Source: Geomonas limicola (GTDB lineage: Bacteria; Desulfobacterota; Desulfuromonadia; Geobacterales; Geobacteraceae). From it: a stretch of DNA of 36,421 nucleotides. The DNA lies in contig NZ_BLXZ01000014.1 in assembly GCF_014193675.1 (NCBI RefSeq), forward strand, positions 1-36,421. The letters run 5' to 3'. Under the pieces are notes generated by a model. It saw only the letters and a program-made list of their open reading frames with translations. It did not search any database and was not told the DNA's origin. Below are positions 7,899 to 16,372 of the stretch, piece by piece (the first letter of the stretch is position 1; every line of letters begins with the position of its first letter). The translations under genes were made by a program, and so were the position numbers.

Positions 7899-7905
7899 GG
7901 ACTGG
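7875..7905. repeat. G-run tandem repeat at the 3' end of yhcC (left arm of inverted pair)
   Basis: This is a tandem of GGGGCT/GGGACTA units that includes the yhcC stop. Four G runs with loops of two to four bases (7877-7900) satisfy the canonical G-quadruplex pattern on the plus strand. The inverted partner is 7954-7980, matching 24 of 27 positions, so a long hairpin is the alternative structure. Confidence 0.7.
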
Positions 7906-7953
7906 AGGCCACGGCTGCGGCAGAGGCAGATCGAACGATTCGGTTCTCGCTAG

Positions 7954-7980
7954 CCCCCAGTCCCCAGTCCCTAGCCCCTG
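7954..7980. repeat. Inverted partner of the G-run repeat, 3' of the Omp85-like gene
   Basis: CCCCCAGTCCCCAGTCCCTA then GCCCCTG is the near-complement of 7875-7901. It begins three bases past the minus-strand stop of the beta-barrel gene. Read on that gene's strand it too is a four-run G-quadruplex pattern. The two arms lie symmetrically at the ends of two convergent genes and could terminate both. Confidence 0.65.
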
Positions 7981-7983
7981 CCG

Positions 7984-9225
7984 TTAAAACGGATAGCCCA
8001 GCCCCACGAACACCGCCGGACCTTCCTTGCCAAAGCCCACGTCGATGCGGCCGATGATGTTGGGGCTCACCACCGCCCTGAACCCGATCCCCGGGTTGAA
8101 CTCGAAGCTCTTGGGCTCCGCCTCGTCCAGGGACTTCATCACGCTCCCCAGGTCGATGAAGGGGGCCAGCTCCCAGTCGGCCCGCACCCCGAATACCTCC
8201 CAGCGAAACAGTCTGATCCGTTCCTCCAGGTTGCACAACAGGTAGCTGTTGTCGATGAACCGGTTCCGCCCGTAGCCGCGCAGGGTGCTCTCGCCCCCCA
8301 GAATACTGCGCTCCAGGAAGGGGACGTCGCCTCCCAGCGTCTGGTTGTAGCCCACCCGCCCGACCGTGATGAATCGGGCATCCATCAGGGGGTAGTACCC
8401 CTTGAATTCCGCCTCGTAGTGCCGGTAATCGGCGCTGCTGCCGAAGGCGGTCAGACTCGCCTCGACGCTGGCGCGCACCCTGATACCGGTGGTCGGAATC
8501 ACCAGGTTGTCCACCGAGCTGTACACCAGGGCGAGCTGCTGGGCGTGCGCCGTGAAACCGTCGGCTCCCGGGATGTTCGCAAAACGCGGCACGTCGCGCA
8601 GGAAGGGGAGCTTCTTTACGGCACCGGGACTGATCTCGACATCCTTGTAGCGCTCGCCGAAGACGATCTGGATGCTGGGGAGGACCGGGACGGGATAGCC
8701 GGCCGAGAAGGTGAAACCGATCTCCTGGTCGGTATAGTTGGTCTCGTTCTTGGAATTGCTGCGCGACTGGAAACCGAAGAAACGGGCCGAGCCGTCCCGG
8801 AAACCGAAGATGAAGGCATTCAGTTCCAGCTTGCGGTCGAACAGGTCCTGGTCGCGCAGCTTGATCTCGTAGTCCTCGTTGATCCGCCCGGACTTGGCGA
8901 GGTTCACCTCGATGCTGCGCAAGGGTGACGGGTAAAAGGCGCCGTAGAGGCTTCCGCTCACCCCGAAATTCTCGTTGTAGTTCACCTGCGGCGCGAAGAG
9001 GGTGGTGACCTCGTCCTTCTGGTTATGCAATAAAAACGCGGTGAGCCCGCCGTAGGTGATCCCCTCGTTGGGGCTGGAGGCGATCACCGGCAGCGGAATG
9101 GTCACCACTTTGACGGTTTCCTGATCCCCACGGACCAGGGGAAGGTTCGCCGCAGGGATGTAGCTGGTGCAGCCGGCAAGGCCCGCTGTCAGAAGCAGTA
9201 TGAGAAAGAAAATGCTGGTGCGCAT
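7984..9225 (-). CDS. Omp85/BamA-superfamily outer-membrane beta-barrel with lipobox
   Basis: This 413-residue protein begins with a lipoprotein-type signal peptide, LLTAGLAGC, giving Cys19 as the likely lipidated residue. The remainder alternates hydrophobic and polar residues as in a beta-barrel. It carries the Omp85 loop motif in LGGESTLRGYGRNRF (the VRGF/Y element) and ends in an aromatic residue, GLGYPF, typical of BAM substrates. There is no room for POTRA domains, so it resembles the barrel of surface-antigen D15 or patatin-linked proteins rather than BamA itself. ATGGAGGACC just upstream of the ATG supplies the ribosome site. Function is unknown; secretion or surface display of a partner is possible. 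It is divergent from flhA and convergent with yhcC. Confidence 0.75.
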   Translation of the reverse strand: MRTSIFFLILLLTAGLAGCTSYIPAANLPLVRGDQETVKVVTIPLPVIASSPNEGITYGGLTAFLLHNQKDEVTTLFAPQVNYNENFGVSGSLYGAFYPSPLRSIEVNLAKSGRINEDYEIKLRDQDLFDRKLELNAFIFGFRDGSARFFGFQSRSNSKNETNYTDQEIGFTFSAGYPVPVLPSIQIVFGERYKDVEISPGAVKKLPFLRDVPRFANIPGADGFTAHAQQLALVYSSVDNLVIPTTGIRVRASVEASLTAFGSSADYRHYEAEFKGYYPLMDARFITVGRVGYNQTLGGDVPFLERSILGGESTLRGYGRNRFIDNSYLLCNLEERIRLFRWEVFGVRADWELAPFIDLGSVMKSLDEAEPKSFEFNPGIGFRAVVSPNIIGRIDVGFGKEGPAVFVGLGYPF

Positions 9226-9253
9226 GGTCCTCCATCCGATCTTAAAAATTGCA

Positions 9254-9282
9254 AAGATAGCGGCTCTCAGGCATTTTTACAA
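9254..9282 (-). promoter_or_regulatory. Candidate sigma-70 promoter for the Omp85-like gene
   Basis: Read on the minus strand, TTGTAA (9277-9282) is followed by a 17-base spacer and TATCTT (9254-9259), which lies about 28 bases before the ATG. Each hexamer matches four of six consensus bases. Confidence 0.4.
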
Positions 9283-9307
9283 CCCCAAAAAACTCCCCCC
9301 GGCGCTG

Positions 9308-9327
9308 CCGGCGTCCCGCCGGTTTTT
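9308..9327 (+). terminator. Short terminator-like hairpin upstream of flhA
   Basis: CCGGCG-TCC-CGCCGG (9308-9322) is followed by TTTTT (9323-9327). No plus-strand gene precedes it, so it would serve to block read-through antisense to the beta-barrel gene from entering the flagellar operon. A second perfect palindrome, CGCCGG-TTTT-CCGGCG, follows at 9371-9386 without a T tract. Confidence 0.4.
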
Positions 9328-9464
9328 GGTCAAAAACTTGACTTATGTAAGAGAAAAATGACGTGAATAACGCCGGTTTTCCGGCGGCTCCCCCACGACC
9401 TCAAATCCGCTCTCTACGCGGTTTCACTGGCAAAATTCTCCCCGTGGCACCTCCTTCCGACGGC

Positions 9465-9480
9465 TGGCATACCGGTTGCA
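9465..9480 (+). promoter_or_regulatory. Sigma-54 promoter for the flhA flagellar operon
   Basis: TGGCATACCGGTTGCA matches the -24/-12 consensus TGGCAC-N5-TTGCA at every position but one, with the required ten bases between GG and GC. Transcription would begin near 9491, about 40 bases before flhA. Sigma-54 control of early and middle flagellar genes is known in many polar flagellates. It implies an enhancer-binding activator encoded elsewhere. Confidence 0.8.
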
Positions 9481-9529
9481 CAACTCCCTGCGCAAGTAAT
9501 CCCCCCGGCACAGACAAGGAACGGAACTT

Positions 9530-11614
9530 ATGGCCAGCAGCGCAGTGGAGACCCTCGAGGTCCCTACTCCCAGCAAGAACGCGGACATCTACATGGCGCT
9601 CGCCCTGATCGGGATCCTTGCGCTGATGATCGTCCCCTTGCCGGCCATCCTTTTGGACATCTTCCTCGCCGCCAACATCACCATCGCCCTGGTTATCCTG
9701 CTGGTCTGCCTCTACACGGTGCAGCCGCTCGACTTCTCGGTGTTCCCCTCGATTCTCCTGGTCACCACGCTGTTCCGCCTGGCGCTCAACATCGCCTCGA
9801 CCCGCCTCATCCTCCTGCACGGCTCGGAAGGTGTCGAGGCCGCCGGCGGGGTCATCAAGGCCTTCGGCCAGTTCGTGGTCGGCGGCAACTACGTGGTGGG
9901 CGCGGTCATCTTCCTGATCCTCGTCATCATCAACTTCGTGGTCATCACCAAGGGTGCCGGCCGCGTGGCCGAGGTCGCCGCCCGCTTCACCCTGGACGCC
10001 ATGCCGGGTAAACAGATGGCGATCGACGCCGACCTCTCCAACGGCATCCTCACCGACAAGGAAGCCAAGGCCCGCCGCAAGAGGATCTCCCGCGAGGCCG
10101 ACTTCTACGGCTCCATGGACGGTGCCTCCAAGTTCGTGCGCGGGGACGCGGTCGCCGGCATCATGATCGTCCTGGTGAACATCATCGGCGGCTTCGTGAT
10201 CGGGGTCTGGCAAAAAGGGATGCCGCTGGACCAGGCGCTCTCCAACTACACGCTCTTGACCATCGGGGAAGGGCTGGTTGCCCAGGTTCCGGCGCTCATC
10301 ATCTCCACCGCGGCCGGCGTCATCGTGACCCGCTCCGCCGACGAGAACAACTTCGGCCACGAGATCGCCGGGCAGCTTTTGAACTACCCGAAGGCCTTCC
10401 TGGTCGCCTCGGGCGTGCTCTTCGCCTTCGCGATGATCCCGGGCTTCCCGCACTTCGCCTTCCTGCTCCTCTCCGGCACCTCCTACCTGGTGAGCCGCAT
10501 GGCCCGCGAGAAGGTCGAGGAGGTCGAAGAAACCCTGGCGATCGCCCAGGCGGGCGCCGACGAGGACCAGGACCAGGTCAGCACGATCCGCCCGCTGGAC
10601 ATGCTGGAACTGGAAGTGGGCTACGGCCTGGTGCCGATGGTGGACGCGAGCCAGCAGGGGGAACTCCTGGACCGGATCCGCTCGATCCGCAAGCAGTTCG
10701 CCGACCGCATGGGCTTCATCGTCCCCCCCATCCACATCCACGACAACCTGCAGTTAAAGCCCTACGAGTACAACATCCTCATCAACGGTGCCAAGGTGGG
10801 GGGGGGCGAGCTCTCCGGCCAGTACCTGGCCATGGACTCCGGCGGGGCCACCGGCCAGCTGGAAGGGCTCAAGACCACCGAGCCGGTCTTCGGGCTCCCG
10901 GCGGTCTGGATCAAGGGGAAGGACCGGGAAACCGCCCAGGTCTCCGGCTACACCGTGGTGGACAACACCACCATCCTGGCCACCCACATCTCCGAGATCA
11001 CCAAGAAGCACGCCCACGAGCTGGTGGGGCGCCAGGAACTGCAGCAGCTTCTGGACGGCGTCGCGGCGACCCTTCCCAAGGTGGTCGAGGAGTTGGTCCC
11101 CTCGCTCCTCTCCCTGGGTACCGTGCTCCGCGTGGTGAAGAACCTCCTGAAGGAAAGCGTCTCGATCCGCGACTTCCGCTCCATCCTGGAGACCCTGGCC
11201 GACTACGGCGGGGTAACCAAGGACCCGGAGATGCTCACCGAGTTCGTGCGCCAGAGCCTGGGGCGCTACATCGTGGAGCAGTACAAGCGCGAGGACGACA
11301 CCCTCTGCGTGATCACCATGGACCGCGATGTCGAAGAGACCATCGCCGATGCGGTCCAGCTCTCCGAGCAGGGGAGCTACCTGGCCATCGAGCCGGGGGC
11401 CGCGCAGCGCATCCTGGCCAGCATCCGGCGCCAGGCCGAGCGCTTCGACGCCGCGGGCGCCCTGCCGGTCCTGATGGCCTCGCCGACCATCCGGCGGCAC
11501 GTGAAGAAACTTACCGAACGGTTCATGCCCAACCTGGCGGTCATCTCGCACAACGAGATCCCGCCCAACATAAAAATCCAATCCTTAGGCGTGGTGGTGC
11601 TCAATGCTAGTTAG
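9530..11614 (+). CDS. flhA: Flagellar type III export gate protein FlhA
   Basis: This 694-residue inner-membrane protein forms the nonameric export gate of the flagellar secretion system. Residues 20-340 hold about eight membrane segments and the conserved family block VTTLFRLALNIASTRLIL followed by the cytoplasmic loop with DAMPGKQMAIDADLSNG. The C-terminal half (about 360-694) is the cytoplasmic ring domain that docks chaperone-substrate complexes; it includes LELEVGYGLVP and ends with LAVISHNEIPPNIKI. Length is normal. AAGGAACGG precedes the ATG. It is the first gene of the sigma-54 operon and overlaps flhF by 11 bases. Confidence 0.97.
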   Translation: MASSAVETLEVPTPSKNADIYMALALIGILALMIVPLPAILLDIFLAANITIALVILLVCLYTVQPLDFSVFPSILLVTTLFRLALNIASTRLILLHGSEGVEAAGGVIKAFGQFVVGGNYVVGAVIFLILVIINFVVITKGAGRVAEVAARFTLDAMPGKQMAIDADLSNGILTDKEAKARRKRISREADFYGSMDGASKFVRGDAVAGIMIVLVNIIGGFVIGVWQKGMPLDQALSNYTLLTIGEGLVAQVPALIISTAAGVIVTRSADENNFGHEIAGQLLNYPKAFLVASGVLFAFAMIPGFPHFAFLLLSGTSYLVSRMAREKVEEVEETLAIAQAGADEDQDQVSTIRPLDMLELEVGYGLVPMVDASQQGELLDRIRSIRKQFADRMGFIVPPIHIHDNLQLKPYEYNILINGAKVGGGELSGQYLAMDSGGATGQLEGLKTTEPVFGLPAVWIKGKDRETAQVSGYTVVDNTTILATHISEITKKHAHELVGRQELQQLLDGVAATLPKVVEELVPSLLSLGTVLRVVKNLLKESVSIRDFRSILETLADYGGVTKDPEMLTEFVRQSLGRYIVEQYKREDDTLCVITMDRDVEETIADAVQLSEQGSYLAIEPGAAQRILASIRRQAERFDAAGALPVLMASPTIRRHVKKLTERFMPNLAVISHNEIPPNIKIQSLGVVVLNAS

Positions 11615-13139
11615 AACGTTCCAAGCAGGCGAGATGTCGGAAGCGCTCAGAATGGTGAAGGCCGAGATGGGGCTGGACGCCATGATCCTCTCCTCCAAGA
11701 AGGAGCGCAAGAAAGGGATCCTGGGCTTCTTCTCCAAGCCGTACTTCGAGGTGACCGCAGCCCTGGAGCCCCGTCCGGTGCAGCGTCCCAACCCGTACCG
11801 CGAGGAGCCGGAACCGCCGGCACGCGAGCTCTCCACCAAGGAAGAGTTCCAGAACTCGATGCTGGGCCCCCTGGCCCGTGAGGTGCGCGAACTGAAGCAG
11901 CGCGTCGAGGCGCTCGCCAAGAAGGAGGCCGTCAGCCAGCCGGTGCAACCCGCGGCTGCAACCCCGGCCCCGGCCGCCGAGGCCGAACCGGCCCCGAGGA
12001 CCTTCGCCAAGGAAGAGCTCGAGGAGATCAAGAAGCTCCTCTTCAGCGCCGTCGCCGGGAACAAGGAAGCCAAGCCGCTCACCTTCCCGTCCGCCGATGC
12101 GCAGCCGCCGCAGGCCCAGTCCTCGGCCGTGCCGGCCTTCGACCCGCAGGCCCTGCGCGAGCAGCTCGCCAGCCTGCAGATCCCCCGCTTCCAGGAACCG
12201 GTCGTTGCCGAGCCCCAACCCGAGCCGGTCGAGGCGCCGGAACCGGCAGTGTTCCAGGCCGAGCCGGTGCAGGTCGTGGAACTCGCGGCCCCTGCAGTCG
12301 AGGCGGCCGTCGCTCCCGAGACCGTGGTGGTCGCCGCCCAGCCCGAGGCTCCTCAGGGACCCCTGGCCGAGCTGGCCCGGACCCTGCGCGACGAGGAACT
12401 GGCCCCGGAGACCGTGGAACTGTTGATCGGCGAACTGGCCGGTGCAGCCGAGGCGGGTGCCGACCTGGCCACCCTGAAGACCCAGCTGGTCGAGAACCTC
12501 GCCGCCCGCATCAAGTGCTCGGGTTCCCTGCGCATGAAGAAGACCGGCCCGCGCATCATGGCGATCGTGGGACCGACCGGCGTCGGCAAGACCACCACCA
12601 TCGCGAAGCTCGCCGCCATGTACGCCCTGAACCGCGGCGCCTCGGTCGCCCTGGTCACCACCGACAACTTCCGGGTGGGCGCCATCGAGCAGCTGAAGAC
12701 CTACGCGAAGATCATGGACCTGCCGCTTGAGGTGGCCGCCAACGAGCAGGAGCTCGCCAAGGTACTGGCCCGCCACTCGGACAAGGACCTGATCCTGGTC
12801 GATACCACCGGGAGAAGCCACAAGGACTCCGAGCGGCTCGGCGAACTGAGGGCCTTCCTCGAGTGCCACCCGGCCATCGAGACCTACCTCTGCATGTCGG
12901 CCACCACCCGCGGCCGCGAGCTGGACGAGATCGTCGCCACCTTCGGCGGGCTCCCCATCTCCAAGTTACTGTTCACCAAGCTGGACGAGAGCGAGAGCTA
13001 CGGCTGCATCGTCAACACGCACCTAAAGCACAAGCTCCCGATCTCCTACCTGACCACCGGTCAGAAGGTCCCCGAGGATATCGAAGTGGCAACTGCCAAG
13101 AAACTCGCTGCGCTGATGGTCAAGGAGTCCGCTCGATGA
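11604..13139 (+). CDS. flhF: Flagellar biosynthesis SRP-type GTPase FlhF
   Basis: This 511-residue protein places the flagellum, commonly at the pole, together with FlhG. The N-terminal basic domain (1-60, MLVRTFQAGEMSEAL) is followed by a long Pro/Ala/Glu-rich linker (about 60-270) and then the NG GTPase domain. GPTGVGKT (323-330) is the P-loop, VTTDNFRVGAIEQL is the SRP-family insertion region, DTTGRS is G3 and TKLDE is G4. It starts inside flhA and its stop shares an ATGA with flhG, so the three are translationally coupled. The linker is longer than in many homologues but shows no frame break. Confidence 0.95.
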   Translation: MLVRTFQAGEMSEALRMVKAEMGLDAMILSSKKERKKGILGFFSKPYFEVTAALEPRPVQRPNPYREEPEPPARELSTKEEFQNSMLGPLAREVRELKQRVEALAKKEAVSQPVQPAAATPAPAAEAEPAPRTFAKEELEEIKKLLFSAVAGNKEAKPLTFPSADAQPPQAQSSAVPAFDPQALREQLASLQIPRFQEPVVAEPQPEPVEAPEPAVFQAEPVQVVELAAPAVEAAVAPETVVVAAQPEAPQGPLAELARTLRDEELAPETVELLIGELAGAAEAGADLATLKTQLVENLAARIKCSGSLRMKKTGPRIMAIVGPTGVGKTTTIAKLAAMYALNRGASVALVTTDNFRVGAIEQLKTYAKIMDLPLEVAANEQELAKVLARHSDKDLILVDTTGRSHKDSERLGELRAFLECHPAIETYLCMSATTRGRELDEIVATFGGLPISKLLFTKLDESESYGCIVNTHLKHKLPISYLTTGQKVPEDIEVATAKKLAALMVKESAR

Positions 13140-14059
13140 CAGCTTCGCGTGGCACCACAGATCAAGCCGACATGCTGCGCCAGCTGGCGGGCAACGCCAA
13201 AAAACGCGTGTCGGGCGCACCCCGCCGCGAGCACCGCGCAGGCTTGAGGGTAATCTCGGTCACCAGCGGCAAGGCGGGGGTCGGCAAGACCAGCGTCACC
13301 ATCAACCTCGCCGAGGCCCTGGCCTTGAGGGGCGAGCGGGTCCTAGTGGTCGATGCCGACCACGGCCTGGGGGATCTCTGCCTGCAGTTCGGCATCCTCC
13401 CCAGCTACTCGCTGAGCCAGGTGCTCGCCAACGAGCACACCCTGGAAGAACTCCTGGTCGACCTGGGGCAGGGGGTACAGCTCCTGCCGGCCGGGACGGT
13501 GTCCCAGCAGTACCACTCGCTCTCGCCCAGCGAGCGCCTGGCCCTGTTCCAGGCGATGGAGCGGCTCGAGGAGCACTTCGACATGGTGCTCATCGACACC
13601 GGCGCCGGGATCCCGGCCAACGTGACCGGTTTTGCCAGCGCGGCGCGCGAGGTGATGCTGGTGATGACCCCGGAGGCGACCTCGATCACCGACGCCTACA
13701 CCATGGTGAAGACCCTTTCCGGGCGCTACGGCGCTCTCAAGTTCAAGTTTTTGGTTAACCGGTGCCGGGACGCTGAGGAGGGGGCAGCGCTCTTCAGAAA
13801 GCTCTCGGCCATCACCGGAAAATTCCTGGAGGTCTCCCTGGAGTACGCGGGTTGCATCCTCCACGACGAATTGCTCGTCGAATCCGGCAAGCGGCGCGGA
13901 ACGCTCAGCCGCCTGTTCCCCGATGCCACGGTCACCCGGCACTTTGCGACCTTGGCACAGCAACTGACGACAGAGGGTCCCGTGGGCGCCGTTGCCACGC
14001 CGCTCGACCCGCCGGCCGCACGATGCAAGGAGTGGAGAAATCATGAACTGTCTTCTTAA
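13136..14059 (+). CDS. flhG: MinD-like ATPase FlhG (FleN/YlxH), flagellar number regulator
   Basis: This 307-residue ParA/MinD-family ATPase limits flagellar number and stimulates the FlhF GTPase. The N-terminal activator helix carries the family motif DQADMLRQL (9-17). The deviant Walker A SGKAGVGKTS follows at 44-53, with VVDADHGLGDL and LIDTGAGI as the switch motifs. The C-terminal part (to about 285) lacks the clear amphipathic end helix of MinD, so membrane attachment is uncertain. The start is the ATG overlapping the flhF stop. The open frame upstream is read-through of flhF sequence. The 3' end overlaps the start of fliA by 17 bases. Confidence 0.93.
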   Translation: MTASRGTTDQADMLRQLAGNAKKRVSGAPRREHRAGLRVISVTSGKAGVGKTSVTINLAEALALRGERVLVVDADHGLGDLCLQFGILPSYSLSQVLANEHTLEELLVDLGQGVQLLPAGTVSQQYHSLSPSERLALFQAMERLEEHFDMVLIDTGAGIPANVTGFASAAREVMLVMTPEATSITDAYTMVKTLSGRYGALKFKFLVNRCRDAEEGAALFRKLSAITGKFLEVSLEYAGCILHDELLVESGKRRGTLSRLFPDATVTRHFATLAQQLTTEGPVGAVATPLDPPAARCKEWRNHELSS

Positions 14060-14795
14060 GGCGTACGAACAGGAAGCGCACCGCGGAGTGCCGCTCACGA
14101 GAGACGAACTGGTGGTATCCCACCTGCCACTGGTTAAGTTCATCGTCGACAGGATCGCCTCTTCGCTCCCCCCCCACCTGGACCGCGACGACCTGCGCAG
14201 TGCGGCGGTCATCGGGCTCATCTCGGCAGCCGAGCGTTTCGATCCCTCGCGCGGGGTGCAGTTCAAAACCTTCGCCGAGCAGCGCATCCGTGGCACCATC
14301 ATGGACGAGCTGAGGGCGCAGGACTGGCTGACCAGGAGCCTCAGGGACAAGTTCAAGCGCCTGGAGCGCGAGTTCTCCCAGCTCGAGCAGCGCCTGGGGC
14401 GCAACCCCTCCTCGGACGAGGTGGCGCTCGCCATGGGGCTCGAGCTCAAGGACTACTTCCGGCTCCTGGAGGAGATCCACCTCCTGTCCTTCGTCTCCCT
14501 GGACGACGCCTGGCACGACGAGGACGGCGCACCTTTCGGCCTGCTGGACGTCCTGGAGGACAAGGGGACCGAGAGCCCGCAGAGCCAGCTGATCGCGCGC
14601 CAGACCGTGGAGCGCCTGGCCGAGTCGATCGACGCCCTCCCCGAGAAGGAGCGCATCGTGATCACCCTGTACTACTACGAGGAGCTGAACCTGAAGGAGA
14701 TCGGCGCGGTGCTCGATCTCACCGAGAGCCGCATCTCGCAGCTGCACAGCCAGGCGATCATCCGGCTGCGCGGCAAGATGAAGCGGCTGGGCTAG
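14043..14795 (+). CDS. fliA: Flagellar sigma factor FliA (sigma-28)
   Basis: This 250-residue alternative sigma factor directs late flagellar genes (flagellin, motors). Region 2 is HLPLVKFIVDRIASSLPPHL through FKTFAEQRIRGTIMDELRAQDW. Region 3 follows, and region 4 is ALPEKERIVITLYYYEELNL with the helix-turn-helix TESRISQLHSQAI. An AAGGAGTGGAG precedes the ATG at 14043; the longer open frame from 13992 lacks such a site. It lies in the operon it does not itself control, upstream of its anti-sigma gene flgM. Two FliA-type promoters are visible to the right, in front of flbD-motAB and the flagellin. Confidence 0.96.
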   Translation: MNCLLKAYEQEAHRGVPLTRDELVVSHLPLVKFIVDRIASSLPPHLDRDDLRSAAVIGLISAAERFDPSRGVQFKTFAEQRIRGTIMDELRAQDWLTRSLRDKFKRLEREFSQLEQRLGRNPSSDEVALAMGLELKDYFRLLEEIHLLSFVSLDDAWHDEDGAPFGLLDVLEDKGTESPQSQLIARQTVERLAESIDALPEKERIVITLYYYEELNLKEIGAVLDLTESRISQLHSQAIIRLRGKMKRLG

Positions 14796-14805
14796 GGGGC
14801 ACTCG

Positions 14806-15522
14806 ATGAACAGCGGCATGTATGCGGCCCTTTCCGGGAACCTGACGGCGGTGCGCCGGCTCGAGGTGGTTTCGAACAACCTCGCCAACGCGAGCACCCC
14901 CGGTTTCAAGGCGGACCAGCTCCAGTTCGAGAGCGTTTTGGCCAATGTCAAAAAACCGACCAGCCAAGACCCCGCGCTCGCCAACGAGCGTTTCTACACC
15001 GACTTCACCCCGGGGCCGCTGCAGAAAAGCGACAACGTCTTCGACGTGGCACTCGAGGGGGACGGCTTCTTCGTGGTGAACACCCCGGACGGCCCCGCCT
15101 ACACCCGGCAGGGGAACTTCCACCGCGGCGCCGGCGGCAAGCTGGTGACCGCCGAGGGGTACGAGGTGCAGGGGCAGGGGGGCTCGATCACGGTTTCCGG
15201 CAAGCAGGTAATGATCGACGGCAAGGGGGCGGTGAACGTGGACGGCAACGCCGTGGCGACCCTCTCCACCGTCGACTTCCCGAAGCCCTACCAGCTGACC
15301 AAGCTCGGCTCCGGGCTCTTCCGCCCGGCCGACCCGCAGGCGACCCCGACCCCCTCCACGGCGCAGGTGAAGCAGGGGTTCCTGGAGGGTTCCAACGTGA
15401 AGGTCATGGTGGAGATGGCCCGCATGATCGAGGCGAACCGCTACTTCGAGCTCTGCAGCAAGGCGGTGAAGAGCTACGACGATTTGGCCACCAAGGCCGT
15501 GAACGAGTTGGGCAAGGTGTAA
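14806..15522 (+). CDS. flgF: Flagellar basal-body rod protein FlgF
   Basis: This 238-residue axial rod subunit is exported by the flagellar type III system. It shows the shared rod/hook N terminus (MYAALSGNLTAVRRLEVVSNNLANASTPGFKAD), a central TRQGNFHRG block and the C-terminal heptad segment (MVEMARMIEANRYFELCSKA). It is slightly shorter than its partner FlgG and precedes it, the usual arrangement. It starts ten bases after fliA with GGGGGCA as the ribosome site. The two proteins could only be mixed up by similarity; order and length favour this naming. Confidence 0.88.
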   Translation: MNSGMYAALSGNLTAVRRLEVVSNNLANASTPGFKADQLQFESVLANVKKPTSQDPALANERFYTDFTPGPLQKSDNVFDVALEGDGFFVVNTPDGPAYTRQGNFHRGAGGKLVTAEGYEVQGQGGSITVSGKQVMIDGKGAVNVDGNAVATLSTVDFPKPYQLTKLGSGLFRPADPQATPTPSTAQVKQGFLEGSNVKVMVEMARMIEANRYFELCSKAVKSYDDLATKAVNELGKV

Positions 15523-15524
15523 CC

Positions 15525-15544
15525 ATCGGACCGAGCGGTCCGAT
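15525..15544. repeat. Palindromic hairpin in the flgF-flgG gap
   Basis: ATCGGACC-GAGC-GGTCCGAT is a perfect eight-pair stem with a four-base loop and no T tract. It shares CGGACCGA-N-CGGTC with the palindrome in the flgH-flgI gap. It may be an mRNA-processing or stability element inside the operon. Confidence 0.6.
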
Positions 15545-15582
15545 CCCATGCATCTGTCCGATACCAAAGGAGAACCACAACC

Positions 15583-16371
15583 ATGATCAGGGCCTTATGG
15601 ACCGCAGCATCCGGGATGCAGGCGCAGCAGATGAACATCGACGTGGTGGCCAACAACCTGGCCAACGTGAGCACCACCGGCTTCAAGAAGAGCCGCGCCG
15701 ACTTCCAGGATCTCATGTACCAGACCGTGAAGACGACCGGTGCGCCGGCTACCAACACCACCACCAACCCGACCGGCATCCAGGTGGGCCTCGGCGTGAA
15801 ACCCGCCTCGGTCACCAAGATCTTCTCGGCGGGGAACATCACCCAGACCGGCAACGAGCTCGACGTCGCCATCCAGGGGGACGGCTTCATCCAGGTGCAG
15901 CAGTCTGACGGTACCACCGCCTACACCCGGGCCGGTGCCCTTAAAAAGGACGGCCAGGGGCGCGTGACCACCGCGGACGGCTCGCCGATCCTGCCGGAGA
16001 TCACCATCCCCAGTAACGCCACCAAGATCACCATCGGCAGCGACGGCACCGTCTCGGTGCAGCAGGCCGGCCAGAACGCCGCCACCACGGTGGGGACCCT
16101 GCAGCTCGCCTCCTTCCCGAACCCTTCGGGTCTGAACGCCATCGGCAAGAACCTCTTCCTCCCGACCGACTCCTCGGGTGCCGCCACCACCGGGACCGCC
16201 GGCCAAAACGGCCTGGGGACCCTGGAGCAGGGGTACGTCGAGATGAGCAACGTGAGCATCATGGAAGAGATGGTGAACATGATCGTGGGGCAGCGCGCCT
16301 ACGAGATCAACTCGAAGGCGGTACAGGCCTCTGACGACATGCTGCAGCAGGCAGCAGGTCTCAAGCGCTAA
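15583..16371 (+). CDS. flgG: Flagellar distal rod protein FlgG
   Basis: This 262-residue protein is the distal rod component linking the rod to the hook. It has the canonical N terminus MIRALWTAASGMQAQQMNID with VVANNLANVSTTGFKK, the mid-block ELDVAIQGDGFIQV, and the C terminus GYVEMSNVSIMEEMVNMIVGQRAYEINSKAVQASDDML. Length matches FlgG of other bacteria (about 260). AAAGGAG precedes the ATG. The stop is one base away from the flgA start. Confidence 0.96.
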   Translation: MIRALWTAASGMQAQQMNIDVVANNLANVSTTGFKKSRADFQDLMYQTVKTTGAPATNTTTNPTGIQVGLGVKPASVTKIFSAGNITQTGNELDVAIQGDGFIQVQQSDGTTAYTRAGALKKDGQGRVTTADGSPILPEITIPSNATKITIGSDGTVSVQQAGQNAATTVGTLQLASFPNPSGLNAIGKNLFLPTDSSGAATTGTAGQNGLGTLEQGYVEMSNVSIMEEMVNMIVGQRAYEINSKAVQASDDMLQQAAGLKR

Positions 16372-16372
16372 C

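Noticed and set aside
11607..12869. Minus-strand open frame of 420 codons opposite flhF
   Set aside because: Gly/Leu/His-rich composition opposite a gene with clear GTPase motifs.
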